42,478 nucleotides of DNA, taken from assembly GCA_025927835.1 (NCBI GenBank), contig JAICKR010000006.1:1-42478 (forward strand), in the 5' to 3' direction. The notes beneath the pieces were generated by a model. The model did not search any database. It saw nothing but the letters and a program-made list of their open reading frames with translations, and was not told the origin of the DNA. Source of the DNA: Jatrophihabitans sp. GTDB lineage: Bacteria > Actinomycetota > Actinomycetes > Mycobacteriales > Jatrophihabitantaceae. This document shows, one piece after another, positions 33,818 through 42,478 of the stretch. The translations under genes and the position numbers were made by a program. Position 1 is the stretch's first letter. Every line of letters starts with the position of its first letter.

Positions 33818-34204
33818 TCAGCCGCCGCCGTAGGGCACGGTGATGATCTCGTAGCGGTGCCCGTTGGGGTCGTCCCAATAGACGCCGCGACCGCCGTCAT
33901 TGGTGTTGATCTCGCCGGGCTTGTTGCCGAACGGGTCGGCGGCGTATTCGATGCCGCGCTGCTTGATCCGGCCGAAGATCTCGTCGAACTCACCCTCGCC
34001 GACGAGGAACGCGTAGTGGCGCGGCACGACCTCACCGATGCCGGGGTCGTCGGCGAAGTCGAGCGACGCCCCGTTCGAGAGTTCGACCACCGCGAACGGG
34101 CCGTACGTCGTGTACGGCGCCAGGCCGAGGATCTCGGTGAGGAACGTCGCCGCTGCGTGTTTGTCGCGGACGTTGACGATCGTGTGGTTCAGCTCGACAG
34201 CCAT
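33818..34204 (-). CDS. VOC-family (glyoxalase/dioxygenase-like) protein
   Basis: The 128-residue protein has ELNHTIVNVRDKHAAATFLTEILGL in the first module, RHYAFLVGEGEFDEIFGRIKQRGIEY in the second, and GGRGVYWDDPNGHRYEIITVPYG at the end. His, His and Glu positions typical of metal binding (HTIVNV, HYAFLV, YEIITV) are all present, so it is more likely metal-dependent than the other two VOC proteins here. Its substrate is unknown. Its stop codon abuts that of the BsaP gene with no gap, and its start lies 22 bp from the fumC stop on the same strand, so it may be co-transcribed with fumC. Confidence 0.85.
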   Translation of the reverse strand: MAVELNHTIVNVRDKHAAATFLTEILGLAPYTTYGPFAVVELSNGASLDFADDPGIGEVVPRHYAFLVGEGEFDEIFGRIKQRGIEYAADPFGNKPGEINTNDGGRGVYWDDPNGHRYEIITVPYGGG

Positions 34205-34226
34205 GATCAGACCGTACCCAGGGCGG

Positions 34227-35618
34227 CTACCCGGGATGCGTCATCGACAGGACGTCGAGCACCTCGTCGAGCTTCTCCTCGGAGATCGCGCCCGGTACGT
34301 GGCCACGCTCGATGACGACCTCGCGGATCGTCTTGCGCTCCTTGATCGCCTGCTTGGCCACCTTCGCCGCCTCGTCGTAGCCGAGGTAGTGGTTGAGCGG
34401 CGTGACGATCATCGGCGTGCCCTCGGCGTTCATCCGGCACTGCTCCTCGTTGGCCGCGATGCCGGCGACGCACCGGTCGGCGAACACTCTCGACACGTTG
34501 GCGAGCAGCCGGATCGACTCGAGTACGTTGCGCGCCATCATCGGCAGGTAGACGTTCAGCTCGAACGCCCCCGATGCGCCGCCCCAGGCCACCGCAGCAT
34601 CGTTGCCGATGACCTGGGCGACGACCTGGGTGACTGCTTCGCACAGCACCGGGTTGACCTTGCCCGGCATGATCGAAGAACCGGGCTGCAGGTCCGGGAT
34701 GAAGATCTCGGCGAGCCCGGTGCGCGGGCCCGACCCCATCCAGCGGATGTCGTTCGCGATCTTGTTGAGCCCGACGGCAATGGTGCGCAGGGCGCCGGAC
34801 AACTCCACGAGCCCGTCGCGCGCCGCGTTCGCCTCGAAGTGGTTGCGCGCCTCGGTGAGCGGCAGCCCGGTCTCGGACGCCATGAGGTCGATGACCTCGC
34901 CGGCGACCCCCGCGGGCGCGTTGATGCCGGTGCCGACGGCGGTACCGCCGAGCGGTAGCTCCGCGACGCGCGGCAGCGCGGCGTCGAGCCGTTCGATGCC
35001 GTAACGCACCTGCGCCGCGTACCCGCCGAACTCCTGCCCCAGCGTCACCGGCGTGGCATCCATCAGATGCGTGCGGCCCGCCTTGACCACCGACGCGAAC
35101 TCGTCGGCCTTCGCCTCCAGAGCCGCGGCGAGGTGGTCCAGGCCGGGCTTGAGATCGTTGATCGTCGCTCTGGTGGCCGCGACGTGGATCGCCGACGGGA
35201 ACTGGTCGTTCGAGGACAGCGGGTCGTTGACGTCGTCGTTCGGATGCACCGGTGCGCCGAGCCGCTCACTCGCGAGCGTGGCCAGCACCTCGTTCGTGTT
35301 CATGTTCGAGGACGTGCCCGAGCCGGTCTGGAACACGTCGATCGGGAACTCGGCGTCCCAGTCGCCGCGCGCGACCTCGGCCGCCACCGCGGCGATGGCG
35401 TCGGCCTTGCCCTGGTCGAGCAGGCCGCGCTTGGCCCGGATGCGCGCGCCGGCACCCTTGATGATGGCCAGACCGGCGATGAGTTCGCGTTCGATCGGCT
35501 GGCCGGAGATCGGGAAGTTCTCCACCGCGCGCTGCGTCTGGGCGCGCCACTTGGCGGTCGCCGGGACGCGGACCTCGCCCATCGAGTCCTTCTCGATGCG
35601 GAAATCGTTAGCCGACAC
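34227..35618 (-). CDS. fumC: Class II fumarate hydratase
   Basis: The 463-residue TCA-cycle enzyme interconverts fumarate and malate without an Fe-S cluster. The family signature [11 protein letters not shown] is present. So are [56 protein letters not shown] and [15 protein letters not shown] 35618 was chosen over GTG 35624 because AGGAG (35624-35628) lies 5 nt before it and would overlap the upstream GTG. A -10 TAGGGT sits at 35649-35654. The position between phoH2 and glpX follows the mycobacterial order. Confidence 0.95.
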   Translation of the reverse strand: MSANDFRIEKDSMGEVRVPATAKWRAQTQRAVENFPISGQPIERELIAGLAIIKGAGARIRAKRGLLDQGKADAIAAVAAEVARGDWDAEFPIDVFQTGSGTSSNMNTNEVLATLASERLGAPVHPNDDVNDPLSSNDQFPSAIHVAATRATINDLKPGLDHLAAALEAKADEFASVVKAGRTHLMDATPVTLGQEFGGYAAQVRYGIERLDAALPRVAELPLGGTAVGTGINAPAGVAGEVIDLMASETGLPLTEARNHFEANAARDGLVELSGALRTIAVGLNKIANDIRWMGSGPRTGLAEIFIPDLQPGSSIMPGKVNPVLCEAVTQVVAQVIGNDAAVAWGGASGAFELNVYLPMMARNVLESIRLLANVSRVFADRCVAGIAANEEQCRMNAEGTPMIVTPLNHYLGYDEAAKVAKQAIKERKTIREVVIERGHVPGAISEEKLDEVLDVLSMTHPG

Positions 35619-35648
35619 GTGCACTCCTCGAATCCGACGGACCGTTTC

Positions 35649-35654
35649 ACCCTA
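35649..35654 (-). promoter_or_regulatory. -10 element of fumC
   Basis: TAGGGT on the minus strand fits TANNNT and would start transcription near 35642, giving a leader of about 24 nt with the AGGAG site. No convincing -35 was found. The divergent lipoprotein gene starts at 35746; its own promoter in 35655-35745 is not clear, though TTGACC occurs at 35716. Confidence 0.4.
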
Positions 35655-35745
35655 GGACGCGACGGAGCGTCGAAACCGCCAACGTGGGCGAATGCACGCG
35701 TGACGTGATAGGCAGTTGACCGAAGTGGGCGGAGGAGGAAGGCCA

Positions 35746-36501
35746 ATGGCGAGGTTCACCTCGTGGCGGGTCGGTGCGGTGGTCGTGGCGGTGGGGCTGC
35801 TCGTCGCCGCCTGCAGTGAAGGCGGCGGCGGGTCGGCCAACTCCAGCACCGGCGGTGCCGTGGGGACGGCCTCCAACGCCGCGCCGACCGGCATCGGCGG
35901 TGGCTCGGGCTCCGCCGCCGGTTCGAAGACGGCCTCGAAGACCGCCAAGGCCTCCGGCTCGAAGAGTGCGTCGCGGGGCAATTCGAGCACGCCGGCGCAC
36001 GCGTCCTCCTCGTCGCGGCACAGTGGTGGCGGGGGCAGCCACAGCTCGTCGTCCGCGCCGCCGCCGGACAACGGCTGCCGGTCCTCCGCGCCGCCGCTCG
36101 CGAGCGACCCGTCCAAGGCGAGCATCACGGTGTGCAAGGCCGTTGGCCTGCGCACGACCAGCTCCGACTGCCCCAGGTCGGCAACGCCGTGCGCCTTCGT
36201 CACGATCACCGGACACAGCTTCAAGCCGAACGAGTCACTCGTGGTGGCGGAGTGCCGCTACAAGGGCGAGGACGCGGACAACTACGGGCTCGGCGACTGC
36301 AACATCAAGAGCGTGCTCACCTTCGCGCCGGCCAAGACCACCAAGTCCGACGGCAGCGGGCATGTCGGGCCGATCACGGTCCCCGTCGTGGATGCGTTCA
36401 AGACCGTCAATTGCAGGACCAGCCAGTGCCTCATCTCGGTGGCGGTGCCGCTGCAAAGCAGTGCGGCGGACAACCCGCACGTGCTGATCTCCTTCGCCTG
36501 A
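35746..36501 (+). CDS. Lipoprotein with neocarzinostatin-like domain
   Basis: The 251-residue protein has a lipoprotein signal with lipobox LVAAC (lipidated Cys23). A long Gly/Ser/Ala/Lys low-complexity linker (about 24-115) and a C-terminal beta domain (about 120-251) follow. That domain reads FVTITGHSFKPNESLVVAEC, LGDCNIKS, then TVNCRTSQCLISVAV and HVLISFA. This closely follows the neocarzinostatin/macromomycin apoprotein pattern, including the two disulfide-forming Cys pairs. The apoproteins bind enediyne chromophores, but no biosynthetic genes are here, so the ligand is unknown. GGAGGAGGAAGG precedes the ATG. It is probably tethered outside the membrane. Confidence 0.7.
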   Translation: MARFTSWRVGAVVVAVGLLVAACSEGGGGSANSSTGGAVGTASNAAPTGIGGGSGSAAGSKTASKTAKASGSKSASRGNSSTPAHASSSSRHSGGGGSHSSSSAPPPDNGCRSSAPPLASDPSKASITVCKAVGLRTTSSDCPRSATPCAFVTITGHSFKPNESLVVAECRYKGEDADNYGLGDCNIKSVLTFAPAKTTKSDGSGHVGPITVPVVDAFKTVNCRTSQCLISVAVPLQSSAADNPHVLISFA

Positions 36502-36508
36502 GCGGCGC

Positions 36509-37039
36509 CTACTGCGGCGGCTGATAGCCCTGCTGCGGGTAGCCCTGCGGCTGCTGTTGCGGGTAGCCCTGGTGCGGGTACCCCTGCGGCTGGAACGTGG
36601 TCTGTGGCGGCGCCTGCTGCGGTAGCTGTTGCGCCAATTGCTGCACCGGCTCGGGGGAGGGCGGCGCACCGCCCGGCGCGCCGTAGCCCATCGACTGCGC
36701 GGTCTGCTTCGCGGCGTCGGACACCGGGACGGCCACGACCGCCGTGCCGTACGCGCACAGCTCCGTCCACGTCTCGCCCATCTCGGACGTGTCGAAACGC
36801 ATGCCGATGACGGCGTTGCCGCCCTTCTGCCGGGCGTGCTCGAGCATCCGGCCCATGACCTCGTTGCGGCTGTCGGTGAGGTTGCGCGTCATGCCCTGCA
36901 GTTCGCCGCCGAACATCGACTTGAAGCCGGCGCCGAGCTGCGAGAACGCGTTGCGCGAGCGCACGGTGAGCCCGAAGACCTCGCCGCACACGCGCTGGAT
37001 CTCCCAGCCGGGGATCTCGTTGGTCGTCACCACCATCAT
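36509..37039 (-). CDS. UPF0145/YbjQ-family protein with GYPQQ-rich tail
   Basis: The 176-residue protein has a YbjQ-type domain (about residues 1-105; [69 protein letters not shown]). This small pentameric fold is conserved in bacteria without a firm function. A tail of about 60 residues built of Pro, Gln, Gly and Tyr (repeats like GYPQQ) follows. Such tails are added to many actinobacterial proteins and may mediate assembly. Its ATG overlaps the glpX stop by 4 nt (ATGA), so it is translated with glpX. It converges on the lipoprotein gene 7 bp away. Confidence 0.85.
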   Translation of the reverse strand: MMVVTTNEIPGWEIQRVCGEVFGLTVRSRNAFSQLGAGFKSMFGGELQGMTRNLTDSRNEVMGRMLEHARQKGGNAVIGMRFDTSEMGETWTELCAYGTAVVAVPVSDAAKQTAQSMGYGAPGGAPPSPEPVQQLAQQLPQQAPPQTTFQPQGYPHQGYPQQQPQGYPQQGYQPPQ

Positions 37040-38103
37040 GGCGCGCTCTCACCCACATTCCTGTCGAAGTCGACGGCCGAGTATGCCCGCAACTTGCCGA
37101 GCTGGTGCAGCGAGTCGAGCAACCGGATGGTGCCGGACTTGGACCGCATCACGATCGACTCGGTCTGCACCGAGTCGGCGAAGTAGCGCACCCCGCGCAG
37201 CAGCTCGCCGTCGGTGACGCCGGTCGCGCAGAAGAAGATGTCGTCGCCCTTGACGAGATCCTCGGTGACGAGCACCCGATCGAGGTCGTGTCCGGCGTCG
37301 ATCGCCTTCTGCCGCTCGTCGTCGTCGCGCGGCCACAGCCGTGCCTGGATGACGCCGCCCATGCAGCGCAGCGCCGCGGCCGCGATGATGCCCTCGGGGG
37401 TACCGCCGATGCCCATGAGCAGGTCCACGCCGGTGCCCGGACGCGCCGCGGAGATCGCGCCGGCCACGTCGCCGTCGGTGATGAACTTGATGCGTGCGCC
37501 GGCCTCGCGCACCTCGCGCACGAGCTCCTTGTGCCGCGGCCGGTCGAGGATGCAGACCGTGATGTCCTCGGGATGTACGCGCTTGGCCTTCGCAAGCCGC
37601 GCGATGTTCTCCGACGTGGACGCGGTGATGTCGATCGCGTCGACCGCCTCGGGCCCGGCGGCGATCTTCTCCATGTAGAACACGGCGGACGGGTCGAACA
37701 TCGAGCCACGCTCGGACACCGCGATGACCGCGATCGCGCCGGACATGCCCTTGGCCATCAACGTCGTGCCGTCGATCGGGTCGACCGCGACATCGCACAA
37801 CGGCCCGGTGCCGTCGCCCACGTCCTCGCCGTTGTAGAGCATCGGCGCTTCGTCCTTCTCGCCCTCGCCGATGACGACGGTGCCGCGCATGGCGACGGTG
37901 CCGATCAGGGCCCGCATCGCGTCGACGGCGGCGCCGTCGCCGCCGTTCTTGTCGCCGCGGCCGACCCAGCGGCCGGCGGCCATCGCCGCGGCCTCCGTGA
38001 CCCGGACGAGCTCGAGCGCCAGGTTCCGGTCAGGGGCCTGGCGCGGCACGGCCAGCGCCGGAGGGACGCCGATCGAGCCGGTGTCGGGGGATCCGTCGTT
38101 CAT
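37036..38103 (-). CDS. glpX: Class II fructose-1,6-bisphosphatase
   Basis: The 355-residue gluconeogenic enzyme removes the 1-phosphate from fructose 1,6-bisphosphate. GlpX motifs are [32 protein letters not shown], the metal-site VDPIDGTT and [10 protein letters not shown]. The usual catalytic layout of the lithium-sensitive phosphatase superfamily is complete. It is the main fructose bisphosphatase in many actinobacteria. It is followed by the coupled UPF0145 gene. In mycobacteria fum and glpX are neighbours; here they are separated by two genes. Confidence 0.95.
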   Translation of the reverse strand: MNDGSPDTGSIGVPPALAVPRQAPDRNLALELVRVTEAAAMAAGRWVGRGDKNGGDGAAVDAMRALIGTVAMRGTVVIGEGEKDEAPMLYNGEDVGDGTGPLCDVAVDPIDGTTLMAKGMSGAIAVIAVSERGSMFDPSAVFYMEKIAAGPEAVDAIDITASTSENIARLAKAKRVHPEDITVCILDRPRHKELVREVREAGARIKFITDGDVAGAISAARPGTGVDLLMGIGGTPEGIIAAAALRCMGGVIQARLWPRDDDERQKAIDAGHDLDRVLVTEDLVKGDDIFFCATGVTDGELLRGVRYFADSVQTESIVMRSKSGTIRLLDSLHQLGKLRAYSAVDFDRNVGESAP

Positions 38104-38206
38104 GGCGGGCTACCTCTCGGCACAGTCAGGTTCGATCCGGGCACCCATTTTGGCAGACCCGCTTCGGCGCGTGGGGGGCATCCGGAAACCTCGTCGACGC
38201 CCCCCA

Positions 38207-38212
38207 TAGTCT
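38207..38212 (+). promoter_or_regulatory. -10 element of the DMT transporter gene
   Basis: TAGTCT fits TANNNT and ends 5 nt before the GTG at 38218. No ribosome site is present. Leaderless translation is inferred. Confidence 0.4.
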
Positions 38213-38217
38213 TCGGC

Positions 38218-39144
38218 GTGTCCGTTTCCACGCATCTGCGGGCCCGCACCGGCCTGCTGGCGGTGTGCGGCGGGGCGGTGCTGTGGGGCACGACCGGCGT
38301 CGCGGTCCGGATCATCCAGGAGCGCACCGGGCTGGCCGCGGTCACCGTCGGCTTCTACCGGGTGCTGGTCGCCGCGGTCGTCGTGGCGCTGGTCTTCCGG
38401 GCCTCGGGGCTGCGCACCGCGGCGCGGGTGCTGCGCCGCTACCCGGTCGCGCTGCTCGTCTGCGGTGCAGGGTTCGGTGCGTACCAGGCGCTCTACTTCA
38501 TCGGCGTGCAGGACGTCGGTGTCAGCATCTCGACGCTGGTCAGCCTCGGCATCGCGCCCGTCGCGCTCACCGTCGGCGGCGCGCTGGCCCGGCGCCGGCT
38601 GCCGGGCGCGGCCAGCCTCGCGGTGCTGGCCTGCGCGGTCGTCGGGCTCGCGCTCGTCTCGCTGCGCACCAGCTCGGGCGTGCCCGCGCCGCATCCGGCG
38701 CTGGGGGTGCTGGCATCGGTCGGTTCGGGCCTCGGGTACGCGGCCATCACCGCGCTGAGCCGGCGGATGTCACACGAGGATCCGCTCGTGCTCACCGGTG
38801 TCACGAGCGCCATCGCGACGGTCGTGCTGCTCCCGTTCGCGATCGCGGCGGGGTTGCGGCTGCCGCACGACGGGATCGCCTCGATGTGGGTGGTCTACAT
38901 CGGCGTGGTGCCCACGATCTGCGCGTACTGGCTGTTCTACCGCGGCCTGCGCTCGACCGCGTCCGAGGTCGCCGGCGTGCTCACCCTGCTCGAGCCGCTC
39001 ACCGCGGCGGTGGTGGCGGCGATCGTGGTGCACGAGCAGCTCACACCCGTGGCGATCGTCGGCGGCGGTCTGATGCTCGTCGCGGTGGCCGCGCTCTACC
39101 TGCGCCGGCCCGCACCCGAGGTCGGCGAAGTCCCGCCCCCGTGA
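38218..39144 (+). CDS. EamA/DMT-superfamily transporter
   Basis: The 308-residue membrane protein has ten hydrophobic segments arranged as two EamA repeats of five. The first is about residues 10-140 and starts LLAVCGGAVLWGTTGVAVRII; the second is about 158-295 and contains LGYAAITALSRR, VVYIGVVPTICAYWLFYRGLR and LEPLTAAVVAAIVVHEQLTP. The last motif is typical of the family. DMT proteins mostly export amino acids, metabolites or drugs; the substrate here cannot be deduced. The C-terminus is a short Pro-rich tail. A long inverted repeat follows the stop codon. Confidence 0.9.
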   Translation: MSVSTHLRARTGLLAVCGGAVLWGTTGVAVRIIQERTGLAAVTVGFYRVLVAAVVVALVFRASGLRTAARVLRRYPVALLVCGAGFGAYQALYFIGVQDVGVSISTLVSLGIAPVALTVGGALARRRLPGAASLAVLACAVVGLALVSLRTSSGVPAPHPALGVLASVGSGLGYAAITALSRRMSHEDPLVLTGVTSAIATVVLLPFAIAAGLRLPHDGIASMWVVYIGVVPTICAYWLFYRGLRSTASEVAGVLTLLEPLTAAVVAAIVVHEQLTPVAIVGGGLMLVAVAALYLRRPAPEVGEVPPP

Positions 39145-39147
39145 TCG

Positions 39148-39196
39148 GAGTTGTCCGCCCCTCAGTACGCGTACGCGTGCCGTGGGCGGACAACTC
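39148..39196. terminator. Long inverted repeat between convergent DMT gene and xseB
   Basis: Perfect 13-bp arms (GAGTTGTCCGCCC at 39148-39160 and its complement at 39184-39196) flank a 23-nt loop that itself contains the palindrome GTACGCGTAC (39165-39174). It lies 3 bp after the DMT stop and 4 bp before the xseB stop, so a bidirectional terminator is the simplest reading. The long loop is atypical. Confidence 0.6.
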
Positions 39197-39200
39197 GGGG

Positions 39201-39401
39201 CTACTCGGCGGAGTCGTGTTCGGCGATCGCCTTGTCGAGCCGCTCGCTCGCGCCGTCCAGCCAGCGCTGGCAGATGTCGGCGAGCAGCTCGCCGCGCTCC
39301 CAGAGGGTCAGCGAGTCCTCGAGCGTCTGCCCGCCGGACTCGAGCTTGCCGACGATCTCGCGCAGTTCGGCCCGGGCTTCTTCGTAGGACGGCTCACTCA
39401 T
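39201..39401 (-). CDS. xseB: Exodeoxyribonuclease VII small subunit
   Basis: The 66-residue protein is the small subunit of exonuclease VII. It shows the typical pattern YEEARAELREIVGKLESGGQTLEDSLTLWERGELLADICQRWLD over two helices and ends with an acidic tail. ATG 39401 lies 11 bp after the xseA stop, so the two subunits form one unit. The longer frame upstream lies inside xseA and lacks similarity. Confidence 0.93.
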   Translation of the reverse strand: MSEPSYEEARAELREIVGKLESGGQTLEDSLTLWERGELLADICQRWLDGASERLDKAIAEHDSAE

Positions 39402-39412
39402 CGCCTGGAACC

Positions 39413-40603
39413 CTACGTGGCGGCGGCGTCGAACTCGCCGCCCGCCACCCGCACCCGCAGCGGCCCGACGGCATCGGCCGGGGCACGCACGACCGTCCCG
39501 TCCGGACGCCGCACCACGGCGTACCCGCGATCGAGCGTCGCCTGCGGCGACAGGGCCTGTACGCGGGCGCGGACGTGCTCGAGGTCGGCGCGGGCGGCAT
39601 CGAGCAGCGCGGCGACCCGTTGTCTGGTGCGTGCGCGCAGCGCCGTCGTCTCGTCGCGCCCGCGCTCGAGCCGGCCCGCGACGGTGCGGCGCAGCCGCTC
39701 CGGCAGCCCGGCCATCAGCTCCGCCTCGCGGGCGAGCCGGGCCCGGATGCATGCGCGGGCCCGCTCGCGCAGCTCGGCCACCGCTCGCGTCTCCTCGTGC
39801 AGGTCGGGCACCACCTGCTTCGCGGCATCGGTCGGCGTGGACGCGGCCACGTCGGCCACGAGGTCGAGCAATGGCCGGTCGGTCTCGTGCCCGATCGCGC
39901 TCACCACGGGCGTGTTCGCCGCCGCGACCGCGCGCACCAACGTCTCGTTGCTGAACGGGAGCAGATCCTCGACGCTGCCGCCGCCGCGCGCGATGACGAT
40001 GACGTCGACCTCGACGTCCGCGTCCAGGCGCTGCAGTGCGTCGACGACCTCGAGCACCGCGTTCGGGCCCTGCATCGCGACGTTCTCCAACCGGAAGCGC
40101 GCGCCGGGCAGCCGGCGCCGCGCGTTCTCGACGACGTCGCGCTCGGCCGCGCTGGCCCGCCCCGTGATCAGTCCGACGGTGTGCGGCAGGAACGGCAGCG
40201 CGCGCTTGCGCTCGAGTGCGAACAACCCCTCGGACGCCAGTAGTTTGCGCAACGCCTCGAGCCGGGCGAGCAGCTCACCGAGCCCGACCTGGCGCACGTC
40301 GGTGGCGCGCAGGCTGAGCTCGCCGCGTTCGAGGTAGAAGTCGGGCCGGGCCCTGATGACGATCCGCGAGCCCTCGACGACGTCGTCGGGCAGCACGCCA
40401 CGCCCGCAGGTCACCTTCATCGAGATGTTCGCGTCCGGGTCGCGCAGCGTGAGGAACTGGGTGGCCACGCCCGGGCGCCGGGTCAGCTGCGCGACCTGGC
40501 CGTCCACCCAGATCTCGCCGAGCCGCGAGATCCACTCGCCGATGCGGATCGCGACCGCGCGCACCGGCACCGGCGACTCGGCCGAGGTTTCGAGCCGGGC
40601 CAT
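39413..40603 (-). CDS. xseA: Exodeoxyribonuclease VII large subunit
   Basis: The 396-residue catalytic subunit degrades single-stranded DNA from both ends. It has an N-terminal OB fold (about residues 15-110; [16 protein letters not shown]) and the catalytic domain with [36 protein letters not shown] and [29 protein letters not shown] coiled-coil region (about 270-345) follows, then the C-terminal [16 protein letters not shown]. The length is normal. Its start lies 6 bp after the stop of the LDAP-like gene, so LDAP-like, xseA and xseB probably form an operon. Confidence 0.95.
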   Translation of the reverse strand: MARLETSAESPVPVRAVAIRIGEWISRLGEIWVDGQVAQLTRRPGVATQFLTLRDPDANISMKVTCGRGVLPDDVVEGSRIVIRARPDFYLERGELSLRATDVRQVGLGELLARLEALRKLLASEGLFALERKRALPFLPHTVGLITGRASAAERDVVENARRRLPGARFRLENVAMQGPNAVLEVVDALQRLDADVEVDVIVIARGGGSVEDLLPFSNETLVRAVAAANTPVVSAIGHETDRPLLDLVADVAASTPTDAAKQVVPDLHEETRAVAELRERARACIRARLAREAELMAGLPERLRRTVAGRLERGRDETTALRARTRQRVAALLDAARADLEHVRARVQALSPQATLDRGYAVVRRPDGTVVRAPADAVGPLRVRVAGGEFDAAAT

Positions 40604-40609
40604 GCGGTC

Positions 40610-41158
40610 CTACTCGTCGACCGTGTCGAAGCGTGACGGCGGTGAATGGCGCGGCCGGCTGATCGCCTTGCCCGCGTCGCCGTTCCCGGCCTTCTTCGCC
40701 GCGGCCTTACGGGCCGGTGCCTTGCGCGCCGCAGGCGCCTTCTTCGCCGCGCGCTTGCGCGCCGGCCGCGCCGCCGGCTCTGTCTCGCCCCCTGCCTCGT
40801 CCGCTGCCTCGTCCCCTGCCGGCGTGCCGAGCAGTTCGTCGAGCAGCCGGCTGGCCGCGCGGGCGCGCACCTGGGGATCGGCGTCGTCCAGGCCCGTCCC
40901 ACGCAGCTCGCCGCCCGGCACCGGGTCGTCGAAGGTCGCCCAGGCCGGCGGTTCGTCGGTCGTCGGGCGCCGGTTGAGCACGTCGTCGCCCCGCGCGGCG
41001 AGCCGGGCGTAGCGCTGCTGCGCCCGCAGCGACATCTGCAGCGCGGTGCTCACCGCGAGCATCGGCAGCTCGATGGCCCGGTCGGGCAGGTGCTTGGCCT
41101 CTTGGGCCGCCTCCGCGACCAGACCTACGACCGCGCGGATCGGACCAGGAAGCTGCAT
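40610..41158 (-). CDS. Lipid-droplet-associated-type protein with Lys/Ala-rich tail
   Basis: The 182-residue protein begins [19 protein letters not shown] and continues with amphipathic helices ([38 protein letters not shown], about residues 25-65). These match the actinobacterial family named lipid droplet-associated protein, whose gene sits next to ispH in mycobacteria (Rv1109c position). Helical repeats would coat a lipid surface. The C-terminus (about 140-175) is histone H1-like, rich in Lys, Ala, Arg and Pro, and could bind nucleic acid. AAGGTGG precedes ATG 41158; the longer open frame upstream overlaps ispH and was rejected. Confidence 0.8.
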   Translation of the reverse strand: MQLPGPIRAVVGLVAEAAQEAKHLPDRAIELPMLAVSTALQMSLRAQQRYARLAARGDDVLNRRPTTDEPPAWATFDDPVPGGELRGTGLDDADPQVRARAASRLLDELLGTPAGDEAADEAGGETEPAARPARKRAAKKAPAARKAPARKAAAKKAGNGDAGKAISRPRHSPPSRFDTVDE

Positions 41159-41188
41159 GGGTCCACCTTGCCCGAAACCGGGCGTCCG

Positions 41189-41194
41189 TACCAT
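41189..41194 (+). promoter_or_regulatory. -10 element of ispH
   Basis: TACCAT ends 7 nt before the GTG at 41202. The following bases CGAAGTC differ by only one from those after the identical -10 of mrp. A TTGCCC at 41168-41173 gives a short 15-bp spacer. Leaderless translation is inferred. The region also serves the divergent LDAP-like gene, 43 bp away. Confidence 0.45.
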
Positions 41195-41201
41195 CGAAGT
41201 C

Positions 41202-42179
41202 GTGACCGACGCAGCGTCGAAGCAGAACAAGCGCATCTTGCTCGCCAAGCCGCGCGGCTACTGTGCCGGCGTCGACCGCGCGGTGCAGACCGTCGAGCAT
41301 GCGCTCGAGCACTACGGCGCGCCGGTGTACGTGCGCAAGCAGATCGTGCACAACCTGCACGTCGTCCATGCGCTCGAGAAGCGCGGCGCAATCTTCGTCG
41401 AGGAGAACGCCGAGGTCCCCGAGGGCGCCATCGTGGTGTTCTCCGCGCACGGCGTGGCACCCGAGGTGCACGAGCAGGCCGCGCAGCGCAGCCTGCGCAC
41501 GATCGACGCGACCTGCCCGCTGGTCACCAAGGTGCATCACGAGGTGCGCCGGTTCGCGAAGGACGACTACGACATCCTGCTCATCGGACACGAAGGGCAC
41601 GAGGAGGTCGTCGGCACCAGCGGCGAGGCGCCCGAGCACATCACCCTCGTCGACGGGCCGGACGCGGTGGACTCGATCGAGGTGCGGGACCCGGCGAAGG
41701 TCGTATGGCTCTCGCAGACCACGCTGTCGGTCGACGAGACGATGCAGACCGTCGAGGCGCTGCGCGAGAAGTTCCCGTTGCTGCAGGCACCGCCGTCCGA
41801 CGACATCTGCTACGCCACGCAGAACCGGCAGGCCGCGGTGAAGGCGATCGCGCCGCAGGTCGAGCTGTTCCTCGTCGTCGGGTCGGCCAATTCGTCCAAC
41901 TCCGTGCGCATGGTCGAGGTGGCGCTCGCCGCTGGTGCGCCCGCGGCCCAGCTGGTCGAGAACGCCGAGGTCATCGACCCCGCGTGGCTCGACGGCGTCG
42001 CCGCGGTGGGGCTGTCGTCCGGCGCGTCGGTGCCCGAGGTGCTGGTGCACGAGGTGATCGCGGCACTGGCCGAGCGTGGCTATGCGGACGTCGAAGAGAT
42101 CACGCACACCGAAGAGAGGTTGTCCTTCGCGCTGCCGCAGGAACTGCGCCGGGAGCTGAAGTCGGCTACTTCCTCGTGA
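41202..42179 (+). CDS. ispH: 4-hydroxy-3-methylbut-2-enyl diphosphate reductase
   Basis: The 325-residue Fe-S enzyme makes IPP and DMAPP in the last step of the MEP pathway. The three cluster cysteines are visible in [25 protein letters not shown] and [25 protein letters not shown] and the C-terminal [25 protein letters not shown] complete the pattern. GTG 41202 has a -10 element 7 nt upstream. It overlaps the convergent DUF6542 gene by 14 bp. It supplies isoprenoid precursors that the cis-prenyltransferase in this window can use. Confidence 0.95.
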   Translation: MTDAASKQNKRILLAKPRGYCAGVDRAVQTVEHALEHYGAPVYVRKQIVHNLHVVHALEKRGAIFVEENAEVPEGAIVVFSAHGVAPEVHEQAAQRSLRTIDATCPLVTKVHHEVRRFAKDDYDILLIGHEGHEEVVGTSGEAPEHITLVDGPDAVDSIEVRDPAKVVWLSQTTLSVDETMQTVEALREKFPLLQAPPSDDICYATQNRQAAVKAIAPQVELFLVVGSANSSNSVRMVEVALAAGAPAAQLVENAEVIDPAWLDGVAAVGLSSGASVPEVLVHEVIAALAERGYADVEEITHTEERLSFALPQELRRELKSATSS

Positions 42180-42478
42180 TCAGCCGGATGCCGGCGATGA
42201 TCAGTACGGCCGCGGTGGCTGCGGCGATCGCCGGGAAGCCGTACACGAGGTAGTTCGCGGCGGCGTCGAGAATGACCTTCTTGTCGTGCAGCCCGCTCGA
42301 GCGCACGTAGAGCTGGAACAGCGCGCCGCCCGAGTAGACGATCGGCGGCGCGATCACGATCGGGAACATGTGCGAGCGCTTGACCATCAGGATGGCGACG
42401 ACCGACGCGGCGACGATGCCGAGGTTGAACCCGCCGCGCACCTGGTTCGAGCCGAGCGTGTCGATGATGCCGCCCACC
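42166..42478 (-). CDS. DUF6542-type membrane protein (C-terminal part, 5' end outside window)
   Basis: About 104 codons are present. Three to four hydrophobic segments are seen, including [40 protein letters not shown] and [21 protein letters not shown], ending RLITRK. The stretch [12 protein letters not shown] matches the core of DUF6542, a membrane domain of unknown function often encoded next to ispH in actinobacteria. Its stop lies inside ispH, with a 14-bp convergent overlap. The N-terminus cannot be seen, so the start and any extra domain are unknown. Confidence 0.75.
   Translation of the reverse strand, partial: VGGIIDTLGSNQVRGGFNLGIVAASVVAILMVKRSHMFPIVIAPPIVYSGGALFQLYVRSSGLHDKKVILDAAANYLVYGFPAIAAATAAVLIIAGIRLITRK

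Noticed and set aside
35620-35624. GTG 35624 as the fumC start
   Set aside because: It overlaps the AGGAG ribosome site that serves GTG 35618.
36502-36700. Tandem repeat in DNA coding for GYPQQ
   Set aside because: The repeats are explained by the low-complexity tail of the UPF0145 protein and are not an independent DNA element.

Overview
The window is a high-GC (about 70%), gene-dense chromosomal stretch from an actinobacterium. Mycothiol S-conjugate amidase, a short-chain-type cis-prenyltransferase, a PIN-PhoH2 protein, an IspH-linked lipid-droplet-type protein and a BsaP homologue all point to Actinomycetota outside the mycolata proper. From memory, the order greA, mca, small membrane protein, YyaL-type thioredoxin protein, cis-prenyltransferase, phoH2, fum, glpX, xseB/xseA, Rv1109c-like, ispH, Rv1111c-like follows the M. 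tuberculosis Rv1080c-Rv1111c backbone, with blocks inserted between. No tRNA, rRNA, CRISPR array, insertion sequence or prophage is visible.

Layout. 1-2.1 kb: 5' part of mrp (Fe-S carrier ATPase), diverging from a MarR-azlC-azlD operon. 2.1-4.5 kb: greA, a decayed lipoprotein hydrolase, mca and its small membrane partner. 4.5-9.3 kb: a WYL regulator diverging from a VOC protein and a winged-helix (HTH_42) protein, then YCII and a Tat-exported metallophosphoesterase. 9.4-13.4 kb: arfB-type rescue factor, Xaa-Pro aminopeptidase, a membrane protein and a saccharopine-dehydrogenase-like reductase. 13.5-17.7 kb: DUF6458, an SRPBCC/TetR divergent pair with two perfect palindromes, YyaL, and a protein of unknown function. 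17.8-21.8 kb: cis-prenyltransferase, rhodanese, phoH2 and a secreted G1 glutamic peptidase. 21.9-24.5 kb: dinB, VOC, a cyclic-nucleotide-binding domain protein and a SnoaL-like protein. 24.7-29.4 kb: a nitrite-assimilation operon of FNT channel, NirB, NirD and a HemD-winged-helix regulator (NnaR type). 29.5-33.8 kb: a translationally coupled biotin operon bioA-bioF-bioD-bioB-bsaP. 33.8-42.5 kb: VOC, fumC, a neocarzinostatin-fold lipoprotein, UPF0145, glpX, a DMT transporter, xseB, xseA, a lipid-droplet-type protein, ispH and a partial DUF6542 protein.

Two organisational themes recur. Many start codons lie 5-8 nt after a TANNNT -10 element with no Shine-Dalgarno sequence, which suggests widespread leaderless mRNA. 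Many convergent gene pairs abut or overlap with no room for a terminator. Metabolically the window supplies nitrite reduction to ammonium, the late biotin pathway, gluconeogenic and TCA steps (GlpX, FumC), isoprenoid synthesis (IspH, prenyltransferase), mycothiol-dependent detoxification and DNA repair (DinB, exonuclease VII). Nothing here is clearly a new defence or mobile system. The most unusual items are the neocarzinostatin-fold lipoprotein, the bacterial G1 peptidase, a possible small antitoxin-like ORF coupled to phoH2, and a BioA of the Bacillus type.
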